The translations under genes and the position numbers were made by a program. Positions 7,974-15,531 of a stretch of 19,975 bases of DNA are shown piece by piece; positions within the stretch are counted from its first letter, which is position 1, and each line of letters begins with the position of its first letter. The notes below the pieces were generated by a model. It worked only from the letters and a program-made list of their open reading frames with translations. It was not told the DNA's origin and made no database searches. Origin of the DNA: JBFGWM01 sp041588495 (GTDB lineage Bacteria; Pseudomonadota; Gammaproteobacteria; Pseudomonadales; JBFGWM01); contig JBFGWM010000022.1 of the NCBI GenBank assembly GCA_041588495.1, forward strand, positions 1 to 19,975, in the 5' to 3' direction.

Positions 7974-8117
7974 ATGTCTCGCAGCATTCTGCTGACACTG
8001 TGTTCACTGCTGTTGGTTGCCGCCTGCGGGCAGAAGGGTCCGCTCTTTCATCCTGAGCCCGCCCCGGCCGCACAACAGGCCCCGGCCGGAGAGGAAGAGG
8101 AGAGCGCGGACGAGTAG
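7974..8117 (+). CDS. lptM: Small outer-membrane lipoprotein LptM (YifL/LppL family)
   Basis: A 47-codon gene, easily missed because of its size. The ATG follows a strong GGAGG at 7961-7965, 8 bases upstream. The product has a short signal peptide (MSRSILLTLCSLLLVAA) and a lipobox V15-A16-A17-C18, so the mature lipoprotein has about 30 residues. Right after the acylated cysteine comes CGQKGPLFHPEP, matching the C-G-x-K-G-P-L-(Y/F)-x-P core of E. coli YifL, renamed LptM, which binds LptD/LptE and helps LptD reach its oxidised active form. The tail is Pro/Ala/Gln- then Glu-rich and low in complexity. lysA begins 14 bases after the stop, the same order as in Pseudomonas and E. coli relatives, where the gene precedes or neighbours dapF. 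Confidence 0.93.
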   Translation: MSRSILLTLCSLLLVAACGQKGPLFHPEPAPAAQQAPAGEEEESADE

Positions 8118-8131
8118 TTCCGCTCCCCTCA

Positions 8132-9385
8132 ATGGATTACTTCGAATATCGCGACGGTGACCTGTTTGCCGAGGATGTCCCGGTAGCGCGGATCGCCGAG
8201 CAACACGGCACGCCCGCCTACATCTATTCGCGCGCAACCCTGGAACGTCACTACCGCGCGTACACGGCCGCCGCCGAACGTCACCCTCACCTGATCTGCT
8301 TCGCCGTCAAGTCGAACTCCAATATCGCGGTACTCAACCTGCTGGCCCGCATGGGCAGCGGCTTCGACATTGTCTCCGGTGGCGAACTGGAGCGGGTCAT
8401 CGCGGCCGGCGGAGATCCGGGTCGCACGGTGTTCTCGGGTGTCGGCAAGACCACCGCGGAGATCCGCCGGGCCCTGGAAGCCGGAATCCGCTGCATCAAC
8501 ATCGAGTCCGCCGCGGAACTCGAGCGCGTGCAGCAGGTTGCGGCGGAGATGGAGGTCAATGCCCCCGTCTCCCTGCGCGTGAATCCCGACGTGGACGCCA
8601 ACACCCACCCCTACATCGCCACCGGCCTCAAGGAGAACAAGTTCGGCATCGACTTCAAGGACGCCGCCGAGGTGTATCGCCGCGCCGCGTCGCTGGCCAA
8701 TATCCGGGTCACCGGCATCGACTGCCACATCGGTTCCCAGCTCACCGAGTTGCAGCCTTTCCTGGACGCGGTCGACCGTGTTCTCGAACTGATCGACCAG
8801 CTGGCCCGCGACGGCATCCCGCTCCAGCACCTGGACATTGGCGGCGGGCTGGGGGTGCGTTACCACGACGAGCAACCTCCCGAACCCTCCGAATACGTCG
8901 CCGCGATCGTGCGCCGGCTGGGCAAGCGCAAGCTGGAACTGCTGATGGAACCCGGTCGCTCGATCACCGCCAACGCGGGAATCCTGGTCAGCCGGGTGGA
9001 ATACATCAAGCATACCCGCAGTCGTAATTTCGCCATCATTGACGCGGGAATGAACGACCTGTTGCGACCCGCCCTCTACGAGGCCTGGCAGGAGATCATT
9101 CCGGTGGACGCAAAAGGCGGCGAGGAGCAACGGGCGGTCTACGATATCGTGGGGCCGGTGTGCGAGACGGCTGATTTCCTCGGCCGCAGCCGTTTGCTGA
9201 CGGTGTCCCAGGGAGACCTGCTGGCGATCCGTTCCGCGGGCGCCTACGGATTCTCGATGAGTTCAAACTACAACTCCCGCAACCGGCCGCCCGAAATCAT
9301 GGTTGATGGCGACCAGGTGCACGTGGTCAGGGCACGCGAGACCGTGGCGGACCAGATGCGCGGCGAACAGATGTTGCCGCAATAA
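8132..9385 (+). CDS. lysA: Diaminopimelate decarboxylase
   Basis: It removes CO2 from meso-diaminopimelate to give L-lysine, using pyridoxal phosphate, as a cytosolic homodimer. The 417 residues fit the family. PLP is bound at K60 in FAVKSNSN; HIGSQ is at 199-203; GGGLG at 237-241 holds the phosphate; EPGR is at 273-276. The dimer partner contributes C344-E345 in GPVCETAD, and Y372 in SAGAYG. The start MDYFEYRDG is typical for the group. No ribosome site is visible in the 14 bases between lptM and lysA, so translation may depend on coupling with lptM. dapF, the enzyme acting just before on the pathway, follows downstream. Confidence 0.98.
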   Translation: MDYFEYRDGDLFAEDVPVARIAEQHGTPAYIYSRATLERHYRAYTAAAERHPHLICFAVKSNSNIAVLNLLARMGSGFDIVSGGELERVIAAGGDPGRTVFSGVGKTTAEIRRALEAGIRCINIESAAELERVQQVAAEMEVNAPVSLRVNPDVDANTHPYIATGLKENKFGIDFKDAAEVYRRAASLANIRVTGIDCHIGSQLTELQPFLDAVDRVLELIDQLARDGIPLQHLDIGGGLGVRYHDEQPPEPSEYVAAIVRRLGKRKLELLMEPGRSITANAGILVSRVEYIKHTRSRNFAIIDAGMNDLLRPALYEAWQEIIPVDAKGGEEQRAVYDIVGPVCETADFLGRSRLLTVSQGDLLAIRSAGAYGFSMSSNYNSRNRPPEIMVDGDQVHVVRARETVADQMRGEQMLPQ

Positions 9386-9390
9386 CTCCT

Positions 9391-9442
9391 TTGCACAGGT
9401 TGCAAACCCCTGGTTGCACTGCAACCATATCGTGCATGCAAC
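9391..9442. repeat. TTGCA/TGCAA repeat cluster with a perfect palindrome before dapF
   Basis: In the 50 bases between lysA and dapF, TTGCA occurs at 9391-9395, 9400-9404 and 9414-9418. GGTTGCA is a direct repeat at 9398-9404 and 9412-9418. The second copy forms a perfect 15-base palindrome with TGCAACC (9412-9418, C9419, 9420-9426), and a further TGCATGCAAC covers the dapF start codon. A one-base centre favours a DNA-binding site over an RNA hairpin, though an RNA stem of 5 bp with a 5-base loop is possible. No T-run follows, so it is not a terminator. Confidence 0.5.
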
Positions 9443-10266
9443 TACGTTTCTCCAAAATGCACGGGCTCGGCAATGATTTCGTCATCGTGGACCTGATCTC
9501 ACAACGCGCCGAACTGGGGCCAGACCAGATCCGCTTCCTTGGCGACCGCCACCGGGGCGTCGGTTTCGACCAGCTGCTGCTGGTCGAGCCGCCGGGCAGC
9601 CCGGACGTGGATTTCCGGTACCGCATTTTCAATGCCGACGGCAGCGAGGCCGGCCAGTGCGGCAACGGGGCCCGCTGTTTCGCCAGTTTCGTGCGCGCCC
9701 GACGCCTCACCGGCAAAAGCCGCATCGCGGTGGAAACCTGCTCCGGCCGCCTTGAAATGGAAGTTCTCGGTGCGGACCGGGTCCGGGTCAACATGGGGGT
9801 ACCGGTACTCGAGCCCGGATCGATCCCCTTCGCGGCGCCCGCACCCGCGGACACCTACCTGCTGGAAACCAGCGCCGGCACCGTGGAGATTGGCGCGGTG
9901 TCCATGGGCAATCCCCACGCGGTGCTGGTGACGGAATCCGTCGCGGACGCGCCGCTGGCCGAACTGGGGCCCGAGATCGAACATCATGCGCGCTTTCCGG
10001 AACGCACCAACGTCGGTTTCATGGAGATCGTTGACCGTGGCCATGTACGCCTGCGGGTACACGAGCGCGGCGTCGGCGAAACCAGTGCCTGTGGCACCGG
10101 CGCCTGCGCCGCGGTGGTCGTGGGCCGGCTGAGAGGGCTCCTGGATGCGGAAGTGGAAGTGGAACTTCCCGGCGGCACACTCAGTGTGCGCTGGGAGGGC
10201 CGCAACAGCGAATTGTTCAAGACTGGCCCGGCAACCCATGTATTCGAGGGAAGAATCAACCTATGA
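9436..10266 (+). CDS. dapF: Diaminopimelate epimerase
   Basis: A cofactor-free racemase turning LL- into meso-diaminopimelate, used for lysine and for peptidoglycan. The 276 residues match E. coli (274). The N-terminus MQLRFSKMHGLGNDF is the family start. The two catalytic cysteines are C75 in ADGSEAGQCGNGAR and C219 in GETSACGTGACA; MGNPHAV is at 157-163. The frame is open from a TTG at 9391, but family alignment favours the ATG at 9436. No Shine-Dalgarno sequence precedes that ATG; instead there is a palindrome cluster (9391-9442). The stop overlaps the next start as ATGA, so the DUF484 gene is probably coupled. Confidence 0.98.
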   Translation: MQLRFSKMHGLGNDFVIVDLISQRAELGPDQIRFLGDRHRGVGFDQLLLVEPPGSPDVDFRYRIFNADGSEAGQCGNGARCFASFVRARRLTGKSRIAVETCSGRLEMEVLGADRVRVNMGVPVLEPGSIPFAAPAPADTYLLETSAGTVEIGAVSMGNPHAVLVTESVADAPLAELGPEIEHHARFPERTNVGFMEIVDRGHVRLRVHERGVGETSACGTGACAAVVVGRLRGLLDAEVEVELPGGTLSVRWEGRNSELFKTGPATHVFEGRINL

Positions 10267-10982
10267 GCGAAGGCAATCTGAAACCCAAGGCCCCCGAGAG
10301 CGCTGATCTCAGCGAACAGCAGGTGAGCGCCTACCTGCGGGAGAACCCCGGGTTCTTTCTCGACCAGGGTGAGCTGCTCTCGGAACTGACCCTGCCGCAC
10401 CGGGCCGGAACCGCGGTCTCACTTGTCGAGCGCCAGATGGAACTCCTGCGCCAGCGGCTGCACGATTCCCAGCAGGAACTGAACGAACTGGTCGGCATCG
10501 CGCGGGAGAATGAGCAGTTGTTCGAGAAGACCCGCCGGCTCACCCTTGCCCTGCTTGATGCGCGGTCCCTCGACGACCTCGCCATCGCCATCCAGGAGGG
10601 GTTTCGCGATGATTTCGGGACCGATGCCTGCAGCCTGCTGCTGATCGGCGACATGCAACTGGACACGGCCGGACAGGCGCGCGCGGTGCCCCTGGACGAA
10701 CTGGAAGATCACGTGCCCCGCCTGTTGAAGCTCAGCGAACCGGCCAGCGGGGTGTTCCCCGAGGCGGAGACCGAGTTCCTCTTCCGTCTCCACGACCAGC
10801 CCATCCAGTCGGCGGTGGTCGCCCCCCTGCATCACCCGGATCGCGACCGCGACCTCCTCGGGGTGCTGGCGCTGGGCAGCTACGAACGCGCCCGCTTCCA
10901 TGACCGGCTGGCGACATCCTTTCTCAACTACGTGCGGGAGATCCTGGCGCGCTGCCTGGCCCGCATCAGTGACTCGCCGTGA
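10263..10982 (+). CDS. DUF484 family protein
   Basis: A 239-residue protein of the DUF484 family, which regularly sits between dapF and xerC in gammaproteobacteria. The N-terminal block VSAYLRENPGFFLDQGELL (about 21-39), followed by LTLPHRAG (43-50) and SLVERQMELLRQR (about 53-65), is the family hallmark. Residues 50-95 look like a helical coiled segment; the rest (about 100-230), ending LLGVLALGSYERARFHDRLATSFLNYV, resembles a GAF-like fold. No catalytic motif is visible and the role is unknown. Conserved linkage to xerC suggests, without proof, a link to chromosome or cell-wall housekeeping. It overlaps dapF by 4 bases, and xerC starts directly after its stop codon. Confidence 0.92.
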   Translation: MSEGNLKPKAPESADLSEQQVSAYLRENPGFFLDQGELLSELTLPHRAGTAVSLVERQMELLRQRLHDSQQELNELVGIARENEQLFEKTRRLTLALLDARSLDDLAIAIQEGFRDDFGTDACSLLLIGDMQLDTAGQARAVPLDELEDHVPRLLKLSEPASGVFPEAETEFLFRLHDQPIQSAVVAPLHHPDRDRDLLGVLALGSYERARFHDRLATSFLNYVREILARCLARISDSP

Positions 10983-11909
10983 ATGATCGCACGCCGGAAG
11001 CGGGGGACCGTGGCGCCTGAGACACCGGCCCGGCACGTCGCCCAGTGGCTGCGGCGGCTGGAATCCGAGCGCCGCTGTTCCGCCCACACCCTGGCCGCCT
11101 ACCGTCGCGATCTCGAAGAATTCATCGGGTCGATCCCGGAGGGTACCGATCTCCAGCAGGTCGGCACGTCCCAGGTGCGCGAACACGTCGCGGCCCTGCA
11201 TCGGCGCGGACTCGCACCCCGTACGCTGCAACGTAAGCTTTCCGCGATCCGCAGTTTTTTTGCCGCGTGCATCGAGGAGGGCCTGCTTCACTGCAATCCC
11301 GCCGCGGAGGTTCGCGCTCCGCGCAGCCCACGCAAACTGCCGCAGACTCTTGATCCCGACCAGGTCTCCCGGCTGCTCGAAATCCAGGGCAACGACCCCC
11401 TGACCCTGCGTGACCGCGCGATGATGGAACTGCTCTACTCGTCTGGCCTGCGCCTGTCGGAACTGGTGGGCTGCAACCTGGGAGACATCGACCTCGCCCA
11501 GGGGCTGGTGCGGGTCACCGGCAAGGGCCGCAAGACCCGCGAGATTCCAGTGGGGAGCAAAGCGCGCGATGCCCTGCGCGACTGGATCCGGGTGCGCTCG
11601 GCGCTTGCTGCCGAGGGCGAACAGGCCATGTTCCTCGGTCGCCGGGGGCGGCGCCTGCACCCGCGCACCGTGCAACAGCGGCTCCGCGCATGGCAGGTCA
11701 GGCAGGGGCTTTCGGCACGTCTGCACCCGCACCTGTTCCGCCATTCCTTCGCCAACCACCTGCTCGAGTCCAGCGGCGAACTTCGCGCGGTCCAGGAGTT
11801 GCTGGGACATGCCGACATCTCGACCACCCAGATCTACACGCACCTCGACTACCAGCACCTCGCGAAAGTCTATGACCAGGCCCATCCACGGGCGCGCAAA
11901 AAGGACTGA
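10983..11909 (+). CDS. xerC: Tyrosine recombinase XerC
   Basis: One of the two recombinases that resolve chromosome dimers at dif near the division site. The protein has 308 residues (E. coli 298). The N-terminal SAM-like core-binding domain covers about 15-105. The catalytic domain has the full set: R157 in SGLRLSEL, K181 in TGKGRK, H250 and R253 in HPHLFRHSFANHL, H276 in LLGHADIS, and nucleophile Y285 in TQIYTH. The position after dapF and DUF484 is typical for xerC (called sss in Pseudomonas) and separates it from XerD and from mobile integrases. The ATG begins right after the DUF484 stop (TGAATG). A run of seven T at 11255-11261 lies in the coding frame, unusual in this GC-rich gene. Confidence 0.96.
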   Translation: MIARRKRGTVAPETPARHVAQWLRRLESERRCSAHTLAAYRRDLEEFIGSIPEGTDLQQVGTSQVREHVAALHRRGLAPRTLQRKLSAIRSFFAACIEEGLLHCNPAAEVRAPRSPRKLPQTLDPDQVSRLLEIQGNDPLTLRDRAMMELLYSSGLRLSELVGCNLGDIDLAQGLVRVTGKGRKTREIPVGSKARDALRDWIRVRSALAAEGEQAMFLGRRGRRLHPRTVQQRLRAWQVRQGLSARLHPHLFRHSFANHLLESSGELRAVQELLGHADISTTQIYTHLDYQHLAKVYDQAHPRARKKD

Positions 11910-11935
11910 GGGTCGTCCTCGGCAACGGAAAATTC

Positions 11936-12670
11936 ATGGCGGGCATCCGGCTCATTACCTTCGACCTCGATGACACCCTGTGGGCGGTGGACCCGGTCAT
12001 CGATCGCGCCAACCTGCGCCTGTGCCGGTGGCTGACCGAACACGTTCCGGAACTGGATCGGGAACTGCAACCCGACGACCTGCACAGGGCCCGCGACCAC
12101 GTACTGTCCCGGGACCCCGAACTGGCGGGCTTCGTGACCCGTCTGCGGCTCCGCGTGCTGCAGCAATTGCTGGATACCGCCGGTGTTGCATCGGACCGGG
12201 TCGACAGCCTGGCGCGCGACGCCTTCGAAGTGTTTCTCGACGCCCGCCACGATATCGAGTTCCACGCCCACGCCGGCGAGGTGCTGGCCAGCCTCGCCCG
12301 GGATTTCCGGCTGGCCGCACTGACCAACGGCAATGCCAACATCTTCCGCCTCGGACCCGGCCACCTGTTCGAGTTCTCGCTTTCAGCGGAAGAAGTTGGC
12401 GTCGGCAAGCCTGACCCGGGCCTGTTTCTCGCCGCAGCGCGTGCCGCGGCGTGCCTGCCCGGGGAAATCGTCCACGTCGGTGATCATCCCGAGCACGACA
12501 TCCGCGGCGCCCTGGACGCCGGCCTGCACGCCATCTGGGTCAACCTGGCGGGCGCGGAATGGCCGCGCGAGGACCCGCCGGACCTGCAGGTCAGCTGCCT
12601 CAGCGAACTGCCCGGAGCCATCAGGGCTCTCGACACACGCATTCGCTCCGCGAGCGGGAGTGACGAATAA
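11936..12670 (+). CDS. HAD-superfamily hydrolase
   Basis: A 244-residue haloacid-dehalogenase-type phosphatase. Motif I is DLDDTLW with the nucleophile D10 and the acid/base D12; motif II is T130 in LTNGN; motif III is K158 in GVGKPDPGLF; motif IV is GDHPEHD with D183 and D188. A helical cap (about 18-110) follows motif I. Proteins of this kind stand directly after xerC in Pseudomonas; in E. coli the related YigB is a flavin mononucleotide phosphatase next to xerC, so an FMN phosphatase role is a fair guess but not shown here. It starts 26 bases after xerC with a weak ACGGA ribosome site. Confidence 0.93.
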   Translation: MAGIRLITFDLDDTLWAVDPVIDRANLRLCRWLTEHVPELDRELQPDDLHRARDHVLSRDPELAGFVTRLRLRVLQQLLDTAGVASDRVDSLARDAFEVFLDARHDIEFHAHAGEVLASLARDFRLAALTNGNANIFRLGPGHLFEFSLSAEEVGVGKPDPGLFLAAARAAACLPGEIVHVGDHPEHDIRGALDAGLHAIWVNLAGAEWPREDPPDLQVSCLSELPGAIRALDTRIRSASGSDE

Positions 12671-12729
12671 ATCGGCACATTGCCATATTTCGCCACATTT
12701 GGCCCGGTCATTCGCACAATTTCGGCACA
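12671..12729. repeat. Cluster of TTCG(S)CACA-like repeats
   Basis: Four related 8-9 base units lie in 59 bases after the HAD hydrolase: ATCGGCACA (12671-12679), TTCGCCACA (12689-12697), TTCGCACA (12711-12718) and TTCGGCACA (12721-12729). The stretch is richer in A and T than its surroundings. It may be a promoter or operator region for the following ORF; no clear -35/-10 pair is seen (best -10 candidate CAGAAT at 12728-12733). Confidence 0.35.
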
Positions 12730-12769
12730 GAATAGCGGTCGAAATGAACCTGAACGTGTGGTGACACCA

Positions 12770-13126
12770 ATGTTCGCCAATTCGATCCCTCAATCTGCTC
12801 CGGCGCCCGGTGTGCATGCTTATGACATCGAGCTGTCGCCCTCGGATCACGAGTTCCAGGAGGTGTCGGCCTGCGTGACCGGCCAGAAGCGGATGAGTTG
12901 CAGAATCCTCAAGGTCATCCGTCACCACATTCCCGCCGCATTATTCAACGGCGGCAGCGGCTGCCGGGTTTCCTGGAGCGTGCTGACCACGGGAAACAAC
13001 GGCTCGACGATCCACTACACGGTTTACAACCGTGACCGGACGCGTTGTTCCACGGAAGAATCTTCAGCCCTGACCCGGGCCGGATACTACCTGCGCTGCG
13101 CCCGACCCTGCAGTCGCAGCATGTAG
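12770..13126 (+). CDS. Hypothetical small cysteine-containing protein
   Basis: I do not recognise this ORF. From the ATG at 12770 it gives 118 residues; the frame is open upstream to a TTG at 12680, which would add 30 residues. In favour of coding: G or C dominates third positions as in the neighbouring genes, the composition is protein-like, and six cysteines occur, at about residues 35, 44, 66, 90, 107 and 111. A central hydrophobic and polar stretch (CRVSWSVLTTGNNGSTIHYTVYN) could be beta strands. There is no signal peptide, membrane span or strong ribosome site (only GGTG nearby). It lies between two conserved core blocks, with two hairpins after its stop. It may be lineage-specific or spurious. 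Confidence 0.5.
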   Translation: MFANSIPQSAPAPGVHAYDIELSPSDHEFQEVSACVTGQKRMSCRILKVIRHHIPAALFNGGSGCRVSWSVLTTGNNGSTIHYTVYNRDRTRCSTEESSALTRAGYYLRCARPCSRSM

Positions 13127-13133
13127 CGTTTAC

Positions 13134-13173
13134 GGCAGTGCCCAGGCACTGCCATCCCCGGCCAGCCGCCGGG
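13134..13173. terminator. Two adjacent hairpins between convergent genes
   Basis: GGCAGTGCC (13134-13142) and GGCACTGCC (13145-13153) form a perfect inverted repeat, best drawn as an 8-bp stem with a CCAG loop. Next, CCCGGC (13157-13162) pairs with GCCGGG (13168-13173) over a 5-base loop. They stand 8 bases after the stop of the orphan ORF and downstream of fba on the other strand. Neither strand has a T-run after the stems, so these are not classical intrinsic terminators. Termination or 3'-end protection for either direction is an inference. Confidence 0.45.
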
Positions 13174-13265
13174 AATTCCACGAAATCCAACGCCCCTGCC
13201 CGGGAAACCTGACGCGCGTACTCAGGCGATCAGGCACGCGCCCTCATCACGCCCGCAGGAACCGC

Positions 13266-13281
13266 CGCGTCAGTTGACGCG
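13266..13281 (-). other. Hairpin enclosing the fba stop codon
   Basis: CGCGTCA (13266-13272) and TGACGCG (13275-13281) make a perfect 7-2-7 inverted repeat whose centre holds the fba stop codon (TGA, 13272-13270) and the last codons. As RNA it would be a 6-bp GC-rich stem with a 4-base loop. No T-run follows. It could protect the 3' end of the message, or be a by-product of GC-rich codons. Confidence 0.35.
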
Positions 13282-14334
13282 CGGATCCAGTTCCCCGCTC
13301 TCGTAACGCTGGTACATGGCCTCAAGGGAAACCGGCTTGATCTTGCTGGCCTGCCCCGCTGTACCGAACGCCTCGTAGCGGGCCTTGCAGATGTCGCGCA
13401 TGGCGACGGTGGAAACCGCGAGAAACTTGCGGGGATCAAACTCAGACTTGTTCTCGGCGAGAAACTTGCGCACCGCCCCGGTGGATGCCAGGCGCAGATC
13501 CGTGTCGATATTGACCTTGCGGACCCCGTTGCGAATCCCCTCCTGGATTTCCTCCACCGGAACCCCGTAGGTCTCGCCGATCTCGCCACCGAACTCGTTG
13601 ATCACCTTGAGCCACTCCTGGGGTACCGAGGACGATCCGTGCATGACCAGGTGGGTGTCGGGAATGCGCTGGTGAATCGTCTTGATGCGTTCGATATCGA
13701 GGATGTCGCCCGTCGGCGGGCGGCTGAACTTGTAGGCGCCGTGGCTGGTGCCAATGGCAATGGCCAGCGCATCGACGCCCGTCTGCTTGACGAAATCGGC
13801 GGCCTGTTCGGGATCGGTCAGCAACTGGTCATGGCTGAGGGTGCCTTCCGCGCCGACACCGTCCTCCTCGCCGGCCTGGCCGGTTTCCAGGGAGCCGAGG
13901 CAACCCAGTTCCCCTTCCACGGACACCCCGCAGGCATGGGCCATGTCGACCGCGCGACGGGTCACTTCCACGTTGTACTCGTAACTCGCCGGGGTTTTCT
14001 GGTCCTCCTGCAGGGAGCCATCCATCATCACCGAGCTGAAACCGAGCTGGATGGAACGCTGGCACACCGCGGGGGAAGCCCCGTGATCCTGGTGCATCAC
14101 CACCGGGATGTCCGGGAACTCCTCGATCGCGGCCAGGATCAGGTGGCGGAGGAACGGCGCACCGGCGTACTTGCGGGCGCCGGCGGAAGCCTGCACGATC
14201 ACCGGCGAATCGGTCTCCGCCGCGGCCTCCATGATGGCGCGCATCTGCTCCAGGTTGTTCACGTTGTACGCTGGCACGCCGTAGCCGTTCTCTGCGGCGT
14301 GATCCAGCAACTGACGCATGCTGATGAGAGCCAT
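13270..14334 (-). CDS. fba: Class II fructose-1,6-bisphosphate aldolase (CbbA-like)
   Basis: A zinc enzyme that reversibly joins dihydroxyacetone phosphate and glyceraldehyde 3-phosphate; sedoheptulose bisphosphate may also be a substrate in this subgroup. The protein has 354 residues. D83 (catalytic) and H84 (zinc) lie in HQDHG; further ligands are H198 in GTSHGAYKF and H232 in MHGSSSVP. The start MALISMRQLLDHAAENGYG belongs to the long class II form also called the Calvin-cycle subtype, which is equally common in heterotrophs such as pseudomonads. GGAGG stands 5 bases before the ATG at 14334. It is the last gene of tkt-gap-pgk-fba and starts 21 bases after pgk. Confidence 0.97.
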   Translation of the reverse strand: MALISMRQLLDHAAENGYGVPAYNVNNLEQMRAIMEAAAETDSPVIVQASAGARKYAGAPFLRHLILAAIEEFPDIPVVMHQDHGASPAVCQRSIQLGFSSVMMDGSLQEDQKTPASYEYNVEVTRRAVDMAHACGVSVEGELGCLGSLETGQAGEEDGVGAEGTLSHDQLLTDPEQAADFVKQTGVDALAIAIGTSHGAYKFSRPPTGDILDIERIKTIHQRIPDTHLVMHGSSSVPQEWLKVINEFGGEIGETYGVPVEEIQEGIRNGVRKVNIDTDLRLASTGAVRKFLAENKSEFDPRKFLAVSTVAMRDICKARYEAFGTAGQASKIKPVSLEAMYQRYESGELDPRVN

Positions 14335-14355
14335 CACATCCTCCAGGACATTGAT

Positions 14356-15531
14356 TCAGTGGCTCGCGGCGCGCTCCTCCAGGATTGCCACCGCGGGCAG
14401 TTTCTTACCTTCCACGAACTCGAGGAACGCCCCGCCGCCCGTGGAAATATAGGAGATCTGGTCACCGACCCCGAATTTTTCGATGGCAGCCAGCGTATCA
14501 CCGCCCCCGGCAATGGAAAAGGCTTGGCTCGACGCGATGGCCTCCGCCAGCAGCCGCGTGCCCGCTGCGAACGGCTTCTTCTCGAACACGCCAACCGGCC
14601 CGTTCCAGATGATGGTCCCCGCCCGCGCCAGCACGTCGGCAAACACGGCCGAGGTGTCGGGGCCGACATCGAGGATCATCTCGTCCTCGTGCACCTCCGC
14701 AACCGGACGTACCATCGCCCGCGCGTCGTCCGCGATCTCGGTTCCCACGACGACATCGGACGGCAACGGGATTTCCGCGCGCTCCAGCAGGCGCGCGGCC
14801 ACGTCGACCATGTCCGGCTCGTGCAGGGAGCGACCCTGGGGATGACCCTGGGCGGCGAGAAACGTGTTCGCAATACCCCCACCGACGATCAACTGGTCGC
14901 AGATTTCCACCAGGGAATTGAGCACCGTCAGCTTGGTCGACACCTTGGAGCCGCCGACGATCGCCACCAGCGGGCGGCGCGGCTTCTCCAGCGCGCTTTC
15001 CAGGGCTTCCAGTTCGGCAACCAGCAAGGGCCCCGCGCAGGCGACGGGCGCGTGCCGGGCCACCCCGTGGGTCGAGCACTGGGCCCGGTGGGCGGTACCG
15101 AACGCGTCCATCACGAACACGTCGCACAAGGCCGCCATACGCTTTGCGAGGGCGTCATCGTTCTTGCCCTCGCCGGCCAGGATACGCACGTTCTCGAGCA
15201 TGGCCGCGCTGCCGGGGGCGACCTCGACACCGTCGATCCAGTCTTCCACCAGGGGCACCGAGCGGCCCAGCAGGGCGGTGAGGTGCCGCGCCACCGGGCC
15301 GAGGGACGCATCAGGCTGGTCGCGCACCGGAACCCCCTCTTCGGGACGACCGAGGTGGGATACCAGCATCACCGCGGCCCCGGCATCCAGCGCATGCCGG
15401 ATCGTGGGCAGGGCAGCACGGATACGCGCATCGCTGGTGACGCTGCCGTTTTCGACAGGCACGTTGAAATCGACGCGGATCAACACCCGGCGTCCGGAAA
15501 GATCCAGATCGGTCATTTTCAATACACGCAC
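14356..15531 (-). CDS. pgk: Phosphoglycerate kinase
   Basis: It transfers a phosphate between 1,3-bisphosphoglycerate and ADP, reversibly, as a cytosolic monomer. The N-terminal domain has RVDFNVPV (about 19-26), SHLGRP (58-63), LENVR (112-116) and DAFGTAHR (142-149); the C-terminal domain has GGSKVSTK (193-200), WNGPVGVFE (309-317) and GGGDTLAAI (342-350). I chose a GTG start at 15531: GGAGG lies 7 bases upstream, and it overlaps the gap stop by one base (TAGTG). This gives 391 residues. The first in-frame ATG (15516) would be too far from the ribosome site, and the family often begins with VLKMTDLDL. The one-base overlap points to coupling with gap. Confidence 0.97.
   Translation of the reverse strand: MRVLKMTDLDLSGRRVLIRVDFNVPVENGSVTSDARIRAALPTIRHALDAGAAVMLVSHLGRPEEGVPVRDQPDASLGPVARHLTALLGRSVPLVEDWIDGVEVAPGSAAMLENVRILAGEGKNDDALAKRMAALCDVFVMDAFGTAHRAQCSTHGVARHAPVACAGPLLVAELEALESALEKPRRPLVAIVGGSKVSTKLTVLNSLVEICDQLIVGGGIANTFLAAQGHPQGRSLHEPDMVDVAARLLERAEIPLPSDVVVGTEIADDARAMVRPVAEVHEDEMILDVGPDTSAVFADVLARAGTIIWNGPVGVFEKKPFAAGTRLLAEAIASSQAFSIAGGGDTLAAIEKFGVGDQISYISTGGGAFLEFVEGKKLPAVAILEERAASH

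Noticed and set aside
12945..13190. An 81-codon minus-strand frame opposite the orphan ORF
   Set aside because: It has no ribosome site, spans the hairpins at 13134-13173, and its Ser/Arg/Cys/Gly-rich translation looks like noncoding DNA.
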